This document shows, in pieces, positions 37,295 through 47,839 of a DNA stretch of 64,000 bases. The translations under genes and the position numbers were made by a program. A model generated the notes under the pieces. It was not told the DNA's origin. It saw only the letters and a list, made by a program, of their open reading frames with translations, and ran no database searches. Origin of the DNA: Leishmania mexicana MHOM/GT/2001/U1103 (taxonomy: Eukaryota; Euglenozoa; Kinetoplastea; Trypanosomatida; Trypanosomatidae); the NCBI RefSeq assembly GCF_000234665.1, contig NC_018324.1, forward strand, positions 1,265,539 to 1,329,538, read 5' to 3'. How positions within the stretch are numbered: the first letter of the stretch is position 1; each line of letters starts with the position of its first letter.

Positions 37295-40200
37295 CTAACC
37301 ACCGTGCGCCGGGTGCGACACAGCTGCCGGTACCCCACTGTCGCCATGCCCCTCGCCATGCCCCTCGCCAGCCTCTCCTTCGTGTGCCTCGACTGACGGG
37401 TTACGGCGACTATTCCGGCGCCGTACCTGACCCAGCCCGAGCAACTCTTCATGGCCCGCATCCCCGTACATGCAGCGCAGCGACCCTGTTACACGGAACA
37501 GTCGCTCCGCTGACCGCAACAGGTCCAAAAGCTCGAGGTATATGGCGTGCTCGAGCCGCAGGTCGCCATACTCTCGAGCCATCTCCATGCACCGCACCAA
37601 GTTCTCCAGGGCAGCCGGGTTGGCCATATTAGAGTAGAGCAGGGTGCTCGTCTGGTTTGTCAGCACGGAACGCAGCAGCCGACCAAGGGTCAAGACGAAC
37701 GTGGTGTAGAGGGCTACGATGCCGACGCCTTTCAGCAAAGAGATGCCCATGACCACCGTGTCGGAGATGATGACCATGTAGATGGACACCTGCTTAGCCG
37801 CCACGCGGCTATGCATTTGTGCCGCGAGTGGCGCCCGAACGGTGCTGCTGCCACTACCGTCGGTAGCGTCTTCGTAGTTGAAGTCGTCACACCCCTCACC
37901 TGTCGTCAGACACCGCCACTCGGCCGCGCTGCTCGAGTTCTCAGACGGGATGTTACCCCCTGGGAAGAGTGGTGCGCAGTGCAGGCACCAGTAGCGCACC
38001 ACTGAGTTGAGAGCGACATCCCTGTCGTGGTTCAGCTCGAGCGTGCAGTTGTGGTGGTTGCGGTGGGGGAAGCGCAGGTTCGTCGGAAGTCCATCGATCC
38101 GACTGGCGCGGTTGAAGACAAATGGGCTGTAGAAGAAGGGCAGAGAAGCAGAGCCGACCACGCTGCTGCTGCTGTTCTGAGAGTCCGCCACCGCTGCCTC
38201 TCTGGTGTCGCTGGTTTCTTGCTCCAGGATGGTGACCAGGTCCTGCGCGGTGTCCCAGGGAATCGGCCAGTGGTTCACCAGCGACGCCGCCACTGCAGCG
38301 TCCGTGCTGCTCACGCTGCGAGAAACCTCCAGCGCCTGCAGCATGTATGCGCTGGACGCGTTCGACGCGGCCGCGCGGAGGCCAGCCAGCACCTGCCGCA
38401 CAGCCTGCGGGCTGGCCATCCATAGGCTGCTACTACATGACGTGAACTCCATCAGCTGCACAGTCTTCCCTACGGCCATGAGGTCATACGAGCCGAGCGT
38501 GGGGCGGGTCCGTTCAATCCACGTCCACCATCCCTCTGGCGTCGTGACGTTGTCGTGCACCGTGGTCGCAAAGAAGTCGTAGGCGCCAAAGAAAGAGAGC
38601 TGAAAATTGAGCTGTGTGGCGCTGTTTGCCATAGTGGACGGGTTGTAGGTGGAATAGTAGAGCAGAGGCCCCAACAGGGCCAACAGGGCGAGGACGAGGC
38701 GACTCACACCAAATGCCCACTTGGAGAACGGCGCCACCGGGTCACCAAGCTTTTCGTTGCGGCGGTGCTTTTCCAGGTAGCGATCCCGGCACTGGTATAC
38801 GTACACGTAGATGTCCTCCACGGTCAGGTACTCCTGCAGACTCAGCGACGTCCGCAACACTGTCCAGTCCACCAACGTACGCAGCTCCCAGAGAAATGGG
38901 AGCGAGCGGTAGACCGTGAAGCTGTAGCTGAGGAGGCTGCCTAGGTGGGTCGCGAAGATGTGGCGGCGGCGGTGCACTGGAAAGCCGCGGCACACTTGCA
39001 TCACAGAGAGCACAAGGGCCACAATTTTGAGGGCGAGGTACACGTTGCCGGTGGCGTGATCCGACACCGTCACCGCATTCCGCCACCACCAGTAAAAAAG
39101 GGTATACGAGAGGGCGCACACGCCGTTGGCGAGCGCCTTCAGACGCATGGAGCGCTGCACGTATAGCATGCGGTCCATGACAAGCTGCAGCACGCTCACG
39201 CATATCAGCAACGCCATCGGGCCGGGGAGCAGGTTGTTCTGCACGTTGTCCTGCAGCGTTCCATTGTTTTTGCCGGCGATACGGCTGTAGTAGACGGCGA
39301 CCATGAGCAGCGCCACGGAATCGACGGAGGTGTAGGAGATGTACCAGTCCTCGCCAACCCCCGACACAGTGAGGAGGTTTTGGCAGTAGTCGGCCACCAA
39401 GGCGCGAAAGGCGCTGCTGATGCTAATGCCATGCGCAATCGGCGTCAAGAGAAGAAAAGATGCTGAAGGCGATGCTGTCGTCGCTGCTGTGATGCTGTTG
39501 GACAGCGACTCGCCTCTAGCAGACGACGCCGGGTCTTCCGGCATGACCGTCACGGGGGAGCTGTCCCGCACCGTGCTTTGCTGCTGATCCCGCTCTACAT
39601 GAACGCCGTGGATGATGCTCACACGATCATGTAGCACGAGCACCCCCATCGTCACCAGATCCATCCAAAGCGTATCGTAGCGCAGGGCACCGCGCGATTG
39701 AGGCACATTGGCCCACACCTGATGACTGCTCCTGCTGCCGCGGTTCTGCCCCTTTAGCGGCAGCAGTACCCAAGAGAGTACTGTGATGAGGGAAGAGTTC
39801 GTGTGGCCGTAAAATGCCCACATCGAGGCCGCCTCCTTCAGTAGCATCCCCGTTCCGAGAAACACCCCAAACGCCTTGTACACCACGCGCGGGGGGTGGG
39901 GGTGGTAGGCAAGGGCCACCTGCACTACGTAGCACAGCCCAATGAGCTCCCATAAGCAGCCAGTGAGGAGTGCGTTGGCGACTGAGCAGCCCAGCAGGGC
40001 GAAAGGAGTGTGTCGCAGCACCACTTGCACCGCAGTGCGCAGAGCGTACTGGCTGAGTAGCCAAAGCGTCGACGTGGAGGAGTCGGTGGCGACCGCGGAG
40101 AGGCGGTACTCGGAGGGGTGGTAGGTGTACGCTGCCAGCTTGTCGCATATCCGTCGCAACCACCGCACACATCTCTGCCGCCACCACCGCAACAGGGGTG

Positions 40201-43200
40201 GCTGCGCCTGGTCGGGCGACGGCGGCGGGGCGTTGCTCCTGCCGTCCACGGCGGGAAGCGTCAGGGGAGGCATCGGCAGTTCTCCTGCGTCGTCCAGCAC
40301 CTCGTTCACCTCCTCCGGCTCCAGCACTGGGGTCATAGACGGCGGCGACGGCATCGACACCCGCACTCTCTCAGCATCACTGCCATGATCGTCACCGCCC
40401 TCTTCCACGTAGTCGCTGCCTCCCCGTGTGCACGTCTGACAGGTAAAAACCATGTCATCACCGGTGCGCAGGGCATTGAGGTACGAACATACTTCCCGGT
40501 CCACACGCACCACCTTCTCGGTTGCATTCGCCATGCGCGACAGCAGCTGCCGCTGCAGGGCGGCATGCCGCGCCTCACTCAGCAGTCGCTCCTCACCCTG
40601 CTGACGCAGCAGAGCCGTGCACGACTGTGGGCAGTTGTACACGCAACTTTGCAGCCACAGACACACGAAAAGCATGACGTGCCGGTGGGAGAAGACGAGC
40701 GCATTTCCGTCCACGTGCGAGGCATCCAGGGACCACCCAATCAGCAGCCCCACCCAGGGTGGCAGCTTTGGTATGGCGTCGCGCACACAAGGGCAGGCAG
40801 CGACTAAGGCGACGAGCGGAAGCAGGGCGTAGAGGACGACGGTCAGACGCCACCACCGCCAAAAGCTCCAGTGCAAACGGTGGTGTCTCGCCGCCAAGCA
40901 CAGGCCAGCGAGCAGCAGCACCGCACGTAGCACACAGGGAGGCCACGTCGTGGCAGAGCCGATGGCGACGGAACCGCATGCAACCAGCGGCACGCGGCGC
41001 GCTACGCTCACGACGACACTGCCTTTGTGTGGCGGAGCTGGGCTTGTCGAGAGGGGCGACGTGTCAGTCCCCTCGGCGGCTTCTTCGTCGCAGTGAAACA
41101 CGCCAGCGACGTCCCTAAAAAAGTAATGTATTTCGTCAGGTGGCATCTCAGACAGCAACGCGGCAATGTCCTCGTGGTTCTCGCGCAACTCTCCGGAATG
41201 GCGCCACACCCAGTCCAGGAAGCTCGGGCTGTGGATATGGCGAAGGAGATGCTCACTTTCGTTCTCACGTGGCGCCCCGCTGCTGACTCGGAGCACCACA
41301 CACGCTGCGGCAGCAGCGCAGCACACGCTGTCCAGCTCCGTCTTCGTCTTGTCTTTGTTGGTTGAGCCGCCAAACAAATACGGGTACATGGCAAGGGCAC
41401 TCCACCAAGGGAATACGGTATGTAGCCAGTGCAGCAAGTAGGCCAGCGCCATCAGGGCAGCCGTGGCCGACCCGAACGCACTAAAGAGCAAGCGCCGCCG
41501 CTGCAGCACGCCGCAGTTTCGCACTTCCGCCGAGATCCATACCGCCATGACCAGCAGGCCAACCCCCCAGCCCAGGGCGATTTTTTGCGTGAGGTACAAC
41601 AGCACCCAGAGCAGTAGCATGTAGAGATGCGTCGCGCAAGTCCGCCACACCCGGCACCACATCCTTCCTGGTCTCGGCAAAGCGGCCGTGTTGCGCTCTC
41701 TCCGCCGAGCCACCAACGCGCACTGCAGCTGCAGGGATTGAGCGACACCAACGAGCAGCGGAGCTGCAGCGACGACCAACGTAGATGGAAGGTTCGCGCC
41801 AGCGCTCATCGCAGACGAGGGCCTCCAAAGACCAAGAAGCTGTGCCGGCGATACGCCAAGCCGCGTCTGCGCATCGAGCCACCCGGGTGAGAACCACAGC
41901 TGGTATACACACTGCAGTGCAGTGTGCACGGCAGCCACGCCTAAAGTCCAGCAAGGGAAGACTCCGAGTCCCGGACCAACCAAGTAGAGCGCCGCCAGAA
42001 TGCTCGGCCGCTGCAAGGCAGTGTGAACCATGGCGGCGAGAACAGCAAAGGAGAGCACATCAGAAAGCACCTTCGGCCACCACAAAAGTGCCCGCCAAAA
42101 CCGGCCCGTCGACGCCTCCGGTGCACCGGTGGTCGGCGCTGCAGCCAGCGAGGATGGCAGCGAGCTCGGTAGTGGGTGTGGCCTCGCGGTGGCCGTTGCG
42201 AGCACAATGATTAGCCACCAAGGAATAGAAAGTGGTGTGAGCCACATGGCGGAGTCGGCGGGGAGACCGATGTCCTGCGCACAGCGCCTCTCCGATCCTG
42301 GCGGACATCCGAGTGCGCGCAGGAGTTGCCAGAGGCGCGGCTGCGCAGGCTCGAATTCCGCTGTCAGCATGCACATGAGCACCACTCCGCAGTAGCCCAC
42401 AACAAGGAAGCGGCGCCACACATACGCGAGTCTGTGCAACCGTAGGTGATGCAGGAGGGTCACCGTAAAGAGGAGGAGGATAAGCACCGTGACGCTTGCA
42501 CTCCTTGGCAGCAGCAGGGCGATCCACGCGAGCACCACGACGCCAGCGACCCGGTGCACCGTGTGGATGAAGCGTGCCCAGCTACAGCGGAACGCGAGGC
42601 ACTGCGCGATGTGTGTCCAGTTCGTGAGCCACTTTGGTGTGTACCGGCTACACCACATGAGCACAAACTGGGCGAAGAGGTACGGCGCACAGTCTTCCCA
42701 CGTAAGGGAGGTGATAATCACGTAGTCGCCCATAGAGGCCTTGATGAAAGGCGGCTGGGTTCCCGTGGGAATGTGCTGACGCTGCTGCTTCTGCTGTTGC
42801 CGCTTTTCGTCGCCAGCGGCAAAGATGCCGTAACAAAGCTGCACACCGACAACAACGGCCACACACACCGGCGGCACCGTGCGCAGCCGTCGGTATAGCA
42901 TGGCGTTGCCGCCGATCACGCTGACTCCGAGTGACACCACCAGACAAGTGGCATGGAGAAGGTCCATGGAGGCGCTGCTGGTGCCGAGAACAAACATGCA
43001 GAGGATGACAGCGTAGGTGTAGAAGGGGCCACTGACGAGGAGCTGGGTCACCTCCTCCACCGTGAGGCCTCCTCGCGAAGCGATAGGCGAGGAGGCGCCT
43101 GACTGTTGCGCGGCAGTTGCGCAGATGGCGTCGAGCTCGATGGTGCGCGGCGAGCGTCCCACGGCAACCTGAAACAAATAAAGCAGTCGCTTTCGGTCTG

Positions 43201-44884
43201 CCGCGGCGTCGCTCAGCTGTGCACGCAACCACGTAACCTGCACAGAGTCTGTGAAATGCGCGTTGGCTTCGGTAGAGAACCCCACGCGGTTTACAAGCGA
43301 CGACTGCGACGGCGTAGCGGGCTCTGCACCCTCGTCAGCGATGTTGCCGCCGCTGCCGGTGTCGCCCACACCTGCGACACTCACATATACTCCGAAAAGG
43401 AGAGCGATGAGATGCTCCGCAACAACTTGCGCAGCGACAGCACAACCATCGTCCGGGTATGCAGGCCTTGCTGGTGACCACTGCCCCCATGCCGTGGTGC
43501 GCGGATTGCCTGCCAACGCTTGAAACACGTACTGTACGAGAATCGTGCAGCACAGCACGGTCAGTACACAAGCGATGGCGATACGGTGCGCCGAAGGTGG
43601 TGCCATCGGACTCTGTACCAGGCCGCCAGCGCAGCAGCAGAGGTGGAGCAACCACACTGCCGCCGAGACAAGACTGGGGTAGTAGACAGCGTACGCGAGG
43701 AGAGCTGTGATACACGCAATGGCAAACACCTGTGGTGTCCGTCGGTGACGGTTGAGCAACCCTTCGTAACTTGCGGACATCGATCGAAAAGAGGCGTTGG
43801 GCACCGAGGTGGACAGCACCGGCTGATCCCCCGTGGCGAGCAGGCGAGTGACCTCTTCGCCAGCTGGCACCGCCGCATCGGCGCCGCTTTCAGGGAAGGC
43901 GCTCTCCGACGATTCCGTGCCGTGGTGCATGAATGCTGCGCCGAGGAAGACGCCTGCCATGCCGACCATCTGCAGCGCGTAGCGAAGACCTGCAATAGTG
44001 TCCAAGGCGGCGGGCCCCATGCCGAGCAGTCTGCACCAGTCACCGTGCGCATTCGTGAAAAAGAAAAAGGCGCCGTTCTGGGTTAAACACACGCACACAA
44101 GAGCCACCGCAACGGCGGTTCCGAATGCGTGGGGGATGTGGCGCTGCGCCCCCGTACCGCTTCCCACCGCGCTGCGCTGTGGTTTCCGGATGCGGTGCTC
44201 GACGTACAGGAAAGCCGCTACAAACACAAATGTAAAACCTTCTAGACACAAGCCGACCAGACTTGGCTCAGCGGTCCAAGCGGCGGCCCAGCTAAAGAGG
44301 GACAGCAACAGCCCGGCTGCGGGGCGACGAGCGGCGAGCATCGCGCCTGTCCAGCGAGGAAGGAGGCTCCAGGGCACCGACCTGCCCTGCACCGCACGCG
44401 TGGCGCGATTACGAGAGAGAACGCGACCGGCGAGAGTCCGCTTCAGGATCAACAGATATATCCCCAGGACTACGACTGTGGCTCCTGGGCACACGATCGT
44501 GTTGACGTAATCCGCAGCGTCCCACTGCTGGACGCCGAGGAGGACCCAAAGAGGGTAGAGGGTTCTCCATACGGCCTTCTGCACCCATGCTGTATTCTGC
44601 TGCAGCGTTGTGACTGTGTTCGCGACAAGGCTGCAGAATGTCGAGGTCACCAAGGAGGCAAGTAACACTTGCCAGAGGCGCGAAGGAAAGAGACGCTGAC
44701 CGATGAGTGCCTTGCGGTGCTTACTGCAGTAAACAAGGGCCCCAATCAGCCATACCGGGGCTCGCAGGCTCACAGTGCTGATGGTGGCGAGCACAAAGAA
44801 GAGAATGTGCAGCGTCGCCACGCGCCATCGAGAAATCGGCGCCGGCCCTCCATCCGGCGTGATGACTTCGTGAGAAGACGACAT
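37295..44884 (-). CDS. PIEZO: PIEZO mechanosensitive cation channel (2529 aa)
   Basis: The ATG at 44884 starts MSSSHEVITPDGGPAPISRW. The length is close to animal PIEZOs (about 2500-2800 aa), with dozens of hydrophobic helices along the first 2000 residues. The family hallmark PF(x2)E(x6)W is exact: P1996, F1997, E2000, W2007 in 'PFLWELRTLVDWTVLRTSLS', followed by 'LTVEDIYVYVYQCRD' (animal: MxVEDIyANIFxxKC). Then come an outer helix (about 2062-2083), a C-terminal extracellular cap of about 280 residues with Cys and N-glycosylation sites, and an inner pore helix (about 2366-2404, GISLLKGVGIVALYTTFVLT). A C-terminal domain follows, with 'GDLRLEHAIYLELLDLLRSAERLFRVTG' (animal: LELEExLYxKLIxLYRSPExxIxWT). 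It forms a trimeric stretch-gated channel in membranes. A Gly/Glu/His tail (GEGHGEGHGD) is low complexity. Confidence 0.95.
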   Translation of the reverse strand: MSSSHEVITPDGGPAPISRWRVATLHILFFVLATISTVSLRAPVWLIGALVYCSKHRKALIGQRLFPSRLWQVLLASLVTSTFCSLVANTVTTLQQNTAWVQKAVWRTLYPLWVLLGVQQWDAADYVNTIVCPGATVVVLGIYLLILKRTLAGRVLSRNRATRAVQGRSVPWSLLPRWTGAMLAARRPAAGLLLSLFSWAAAWTAEPSLVGLCLEGFTFVFVAAFLYVEHRIRKPQRSAVGSGTGAQRHIPHAFGTAVAVALVCVCLTQNGAFFFFTNAHGDWCRLLGMGPAALDTIAGLRYALQMVGMAGVFLGAAFMHHGTESSESAFPESGADAAVPAGEEVTRLLATGDQPVLSTSVPNASFRSMSASYEGLLNRHRRTPQVFAIACITALLAYAVYYPSLVSAAVWLLHLCCCAGGLVQSPMAPPSAHRIAIACVLTVLCCTILVQYVFQALAGNPRTTAWGQWSPARPAYPDDGCAVAAQVVAEHLIALLFGVYVSVAGVGDTGSGGNIADEGAEPATPSQSSLVNRVGFSTEANAHFTDSVQVTWLRAQLSDAAADRKRLLYLFQVAVGRSPRTIELDAICATAAQQSGASSPIASRGGLTVEEVTQLLVSGPFYTYAVILCMFVLGTSSASMDLLHATCLVVSLGVSVIGGNAMLYRRLRTVPPVCVAVVVGVQLCYGIFAAGDEKRQQQKQQRQHIPTGTQPPFIKASMGDYVIITSLTWEDCAPYLFAQFVLMWCSRYTPKWLTNWTHIAQCLAFRCSWARFIHTVHRVAGVVVLAWIALLLPRSASVTVLILLLFTVTLLHHLRLHRLAYVWRRFLVVGYCGVVLMCMLTAEFEPAQPRLWQLLRALGCPPGSERRCAQDIGLPADSAMWLTPLSIPWWLIIVLATATARPHPLPSSLPSSLAAAPTTGAPEASTGRFWRALLWWPKVLSDVLSFAVLAAMVHTALQRPSILAALYLVGPGLGVFPCWTLGVAAVHTALQCVYQLWFSPGWLDAQTRLGVSPAQLLGLWRPSSAMSAGANLPSTLVVAAAPLLVGVAQSLQLQCALVARRRERNTAALPRPGRMWCRVWRTCATHLYMLLLWVLLYLTQKIALGWGVGLLVMAVWISAEVRNCGVLQRRRLLFSAFGSATAALMALAYLLHWLHTVFPWWSALAMYPYLFGGSTNKDKTKTELDSVCCAAAAACVVLRVSSGAPRENESEHLLRHIHSPSFLDWVWRHSGELRENHEDIAALLSEMPPDEIHYFFRDVAGVFHCDEEAAEGTDTSPLSTSPAPPHKGSVVVSVARRVPLVACGSVAIGSATTWPPCVLRAVLLLAGLCLAARHHRLHWSFWRWWRLTVVLYALLPLVALVAACPCVRDAIPKLPPWVGLLIGWSLDASHVDGNALVFSHRHVMLFVCLWLQSCVYNCPQSCTALLRQQGEERLLSEARHAALQRQLLSRMANATEKVVRVDREVCSYLNALRTGDDMVFTCQTCTRGGSDYVEEGGDDHGSDAERVRVSMPSPPSMTPVLEPEEVNEVLDDAGELPMPPLTLPAVDGRSNAPPPSPDQAQPPLLRWWRQRCVRWLRRICDKLAAYTYHPSEYRLSAVATDSSTSTLWLLSQYALRTAVQVVLRHTPFALLGCSVANALLTGCLWELIGLCYVVQVALAYHPHPPRVVYKAFGVFLGTGMLLKEAASMWAFYGHTNSSLITVLSWVLLPLKGQNRGSRSSHQVWANVPQSRGALRYDTLWMDLVTMGVLVLHDRVSIIHGVHVERDQQQSTVRDSSPVTVMPEDPASSARGESLSNSITAATTASPSASFLLLTPIAHGISISSAFRALVADYCQNLLTVSGVGEDWYISYTSVDSVALLMVAVYYSRIAGKNNGTLQDNVQNNLLPGPMALLICVSVLQLVMDRMLYVQRSMRLKALANGVCALSYTLFYWWWRNAVTVSDHATGNVYLALKIVALVLSVMQVCRGFPVHRRRHIFATHLGSLLSYSFTVYRSLPFLWELRTLVDWTVLRTSLSLQEYLTVEDIYVYVYQCRDRYLEKHRRNEKLGDPVAPFSKWAFGVSRLVLALLALLGPLLYYSTYNPSTMANSATQLNFQLSFFGAYDFFATTVHDNVTTPEGWWTWIERTRPTLGSYDLMAVGKTVQLMEFTSCSSSLWMASPQAVRQVLAGLRAAASNASSAYMLQALEVSRSVSSTDAAVAASLVNHWPIPWDTAQDLVTILEQETSDTREAAVADSQNSSSSVVGSASLPFFYSPFVFNRASRIDGLPTNLRFPHRNHHNCTLELNHDRDVALNSVVRYWCLHCAPLFPGGNIPSENSSSAAEWRCLTTGEGCDDFNYEDATDGSGSSTVRAPLAAQMHSRVAAKQVSIYMVIISDTVVMGISLLKGVGIVALYTTFVLTLGRLLRSVLTNQTSTLLYSNMANPAALENLVRCMEMAREYGDLRLEHAIYLELLDLLRSAERLFRVTGSLRCMYGDAGHEELLGLGQVRRRNSRRNPSVEAHEGEAGEGHGEGHGDSGVPAAVSHPAHGG

Positions 44885-46048
44885 CAAAAGAAGAAAAAAA
44901 AGGTCTTCGCTCGCTTTCTGTGTTGCTGCTGGCGCGTGTGCGTGGAGAGGGCAGAACAAGGAGAAGCTCAACACGTATGGGGCGTGCCGTTTCCACTCTA
45001 GAGAGATGATGTATGGATGTATTTATGCGTGTGACAGTCGAGTCTCTGTATGCCTATGGCGTTCCCTTCCAGACACATGCAATGGAACAACAACACCACG
45101 AAAGCACAAAGAGGGCGAAGCTGGATGTGTGCAACGCGTCACGTTGAACCGATGGCCAAGAACGAGGTAATAAAATACTTGATGATTAGGAAAGCAAAGC
45201 AGAAGGAGAAATGATATAACTGTGCTAGAAATAGAGGGCGTATGAGCATGTGCGTGTCGGTGGGGTGATGGTCAAGCCCCAGGCACGCGCAATCCTACCG
45301 ATACCGATGTACGTGTTGATTCGTTGTCCCCCCCCCTGCCCCAAGTATCGGCTGTCGACACCCGAGAGCTCAACGCGCACCCGCGAAGACGCTAGCTGAA
45401 TGCGATCGAGAAAAAAGGTGTAAACGAAGCGAGAGAGAGCCGACGAGGAGGTAACGAACGAGCTTGAAGGGATTTTGCTTGCCACACACTGTACGGGCTG
45501 ACGGCTGCAGGAGTGTTCTGTCAGTTCGTGTGCCCAGCGAGAGGGAAGGAAAGAAGGGGGAGAGGTGTCAGAGAAGGGGTAGGATCAGTAACCTGTGCGC
45601 AAGTGCACGGATGATCACGCTACGCACGAGGGAATGGTAACGTGCACAGATGCTTTCGAGTGTCCCTTGCACGAGAGCCCAACAGAAGCATGTCGGCGTT
45701 CTTCCCCTTTTGAGGTTTGCAAAGCTCGAGAGCGGGGTGTCCTCTCTGAATCACAACGCTCTTCTCTCAGCCGTCCTCATCAGGGTCTGCGAAGATTGGT
45801 CGCCTCTCCACTCACCCACCCACCCCCACACATATACATATATAGCTGACACTTCACATGAAAACGGCCTTAGATATGTGAATCGCCCACGCCTCTAAGG
45901 ACAACTATGCAGCCCCCCGAAAAATGCACGCGCACTGCAGCATAGACATCCAAACATACAAGCACTCCACCCACCACACAAACACCGAGAAGGCAGGAGG
46001 AGGAGAATGAGAGAAAAGAACGTCAACAGCCTCACCTCGAAGAGTCCA
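44885..46048. other. Intergenic 1.2 kb
   Basis: No gene seen. Coding-strand T/C tract next to the PIEZO start (about 44886-44901), C-run about 45328-45337 and TA-rich motif about 45832-45843. An 86-codon minus frame at 45225-45485 has no ATG and is not called. Confidence 0.6.
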
Positions 46049-46636
46049 TCAGTTGTTGTACAAGGTCGAGCGGGCACCCGTGACGAAGTCCGGCATGCCC
46101 CAGCGACGCTGCAGCTTTCCGTGAGACTTGATAACGTTCCACATATGCGCCTTGCGCCACTGACTAAGGGACGTGTTTTCGATCGTGTTGTCGGCGATGA
46201 TGGCCTGAATGCGCGAGTTGACATATTCATCCATGACAGTGCTGTTCGCTGCCTTGCCCTCCTCAGTGTGCACACGTTGATTCCACCGCATAATCTGCGC
46301 GTGCGATGGGTGCGACACGAAGACGCCACCGTCCTCGAGAGCAAACATGCGAAATGTTGGAGACAACGTGCGCGTCGTTGTGGAAAGGCTGCGGTTGTCG
46401 GCGAGGTCGTCTCGCTGCTCCACGGCAGTGGTGGCTGGTGGTGGAGGGGAGACCGGCATCACCTTGAAGGTGCGGTCCTTCTTGGGGGTGTAGACAGACA
46501 TGCCAAAGCCACCGAAGCCGTAACGCACAAAGCCGCGGTTGTACACGCGGCCGTAACGCGTACCCGCATTAGGGTGCTGCGCGCGTTTCTTCTGATGCGA
46601 CTGCACACGCAGCAGCGCCTGAGTAAGCCGCAGCAT
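46049..46636 (-). CDS. Hypothetical protein, probably mitochondrial (195 aa)
   Basis: Family not recognised. The ATG at 46636 starts MLRLTQALLRVQSHQKKRAQ, an amphipathic basic presequence. There is no membrane helix. The body has 'RYGFGGFGMSVYTPKKDRTFKV', a Pro-rich patch, and a helical C-terminus 'LSQWRKAHMWNVIKSHGKLQRRWGMPDF'. The overall basic, Trp/Arg-rich nature is like kinetoplastid mitoribosomal or editing-associated proteins. That is inference; no domain is visible. Confidence 0.72.
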   Translation of the reverse strand: MLRLTQALLRVQSHQKKRAQHPNAGTRYGRVYNRGFVRYGFGGFGMSVYTPKKDRTFKVMPVSPPPPATTAVEQRDDLADNRSLSTTTRTLSPTFRMFALEDGGVFVSHPSHAQIMRWNQRVHTEEGKAANSTVMDEYVNSRIQAIIADNTIENTSLSQWRKAHMWNVIKSHGKLQRRWGMPDFVTGARSTLYNN

Positions 46637-47506
46637 CACTGTGTTGTAGCGCCGCCGTGCTCGTCCAGGCACACAAAGGTGAACAGGTCTGCAGATGACT
46701 ACGCGATGTGAGCGTATGGGAGAGCGAGGAGCGGCAGCAGCAGCCTCGGTGACCCAAGACACCTTGCTCTTAGTGCCTTGAGTGAGACGGTGGCGAGGAA
46801 GAGGGGGGCTAGTAGAGCTATCAGTACGCACGGGAAAACAAAGGAATGTGGACACAAGAAGAGGCCGTAGGTGTGAGGGAGAAAGTGCAGAAGCGCGCGC
46901 ATGGGAGGGAGGATGCAACAAGTGAGGGGCAGCAGGATATAACGAAAGCGAAGCGTGCGCCGCTTCGAAAAGAATACTCGGGTGGCAGGTTGTCGCAGAG
47001 GGGGAGAGAGGGAAGGGGTGGCTACTGACGAGCAGACTCTAAAGACGGCGCAACCAATGCTATCCGCGCAAATCTTGGCGGGACTACTGTCAGCAGTCAC
47101 CTCTCCTCGCGAGTCACACAGAGGGTACGAGAACAGGAAAGGTCACAAAACGCCGCTATCACCTTTATTCAATCGGTGCCTCTCTCTCTTCAGCCGATTT
47201 CGCGTTCCTTGTGAAGGTGTAGCTGCTTGGGTCACGGTTAACAGCGCAACAGAGATGAGATGCACGGATGCGTGGGTGCTCTACAAGAAGCGATGTAAGT
47301 GCACGCAGGCATTTCATCGTCCCCATCCCCCATGCTCAAGACCCTCGACACAACTGCCCGCACGCAAACGGGCGATTCGAAAAAAGAAAAAGGTGCTGAG
47401 GCGGGTGCTTGCGCCTCGAATGTGCGCGCTCTATGTAATCACGCTCTTCTGCTCCCGCCACATACCTCTAGCTCTGGCGAGTGAGGGTGGAGCAGCCTAA
47501 AGTGCG
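46637..47506. other. Intergenic
   Basis: No gene seen and no notable repeat beyond short purine-rich runs (about 46995-47020) on the + strand. Confidence 0.6.
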
Positions 47507-47839
47507 TTAATCGTTGCGTGCCTGCCGAATCGCCTGCACCCTCTCCAGCACAGCATCTACGTCATCCCCTCTGTCTGCGGCTGCTGCGTCGTGCGCGTTG
47601 GCAACTCTCGTCAAGAGGAAATCCACCTCCTCCTGGAGTATCGCCGCGCGGACCTGCGCGGTCCGCACATCGCGCGCCACGTCCTCATCGAGCTGCTGAA
47701 GACACAAAGTGGCGTCCGCTGGCGCTGGCGTGTGTGTGGACTGGGAGCGCTGCGGCGCGTGCTGCAGTGACGACGTCTCCTCCACCGCACCAGAGGCCCC
47801 ATAAGCGGGGGTCGTTGAGTCCACCGTCGTCGGGTCCAT
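47507..47839 (-). CDS. Small coiled-coil protein of unknown function (110 aa)
   Basis: The ATG at 47839 starts MDPTTVDSTTPAYGASGAVE. The first 45 residues are Thr/Ser/Ala/Pro-rich and disordered. The rest (about 46-108) is a single amphipathic helix 'CLQQLDEDVARDVRTAQVRA', then 'LQEEVDFLLTRVANAHD'. This layout resembles small subunits of BLOC-, BORC- or kinetochore-type assemblies, but no family signature can be claimed. Codon use and length are compatible with a real gene. Absence of neighbours in another frame supports it only weakly. Confidence 0.6.
   Translation of the reverse strand: MDPTTVDSTTPAYGASGAVEETSSLQHAPQRSQSTHTPAPADATLCLQQLDEDVARDVRTAQVRAAILQEEVDFLLTRVANAHDAAAADRGDDVDAVLERVQAIRQARND

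Noticed and set aside
45225..45485. 86-codon minus-strand frame
   Set aside because: Begins at GTG with no ATG anywhere in the frame and no recognisable motif.
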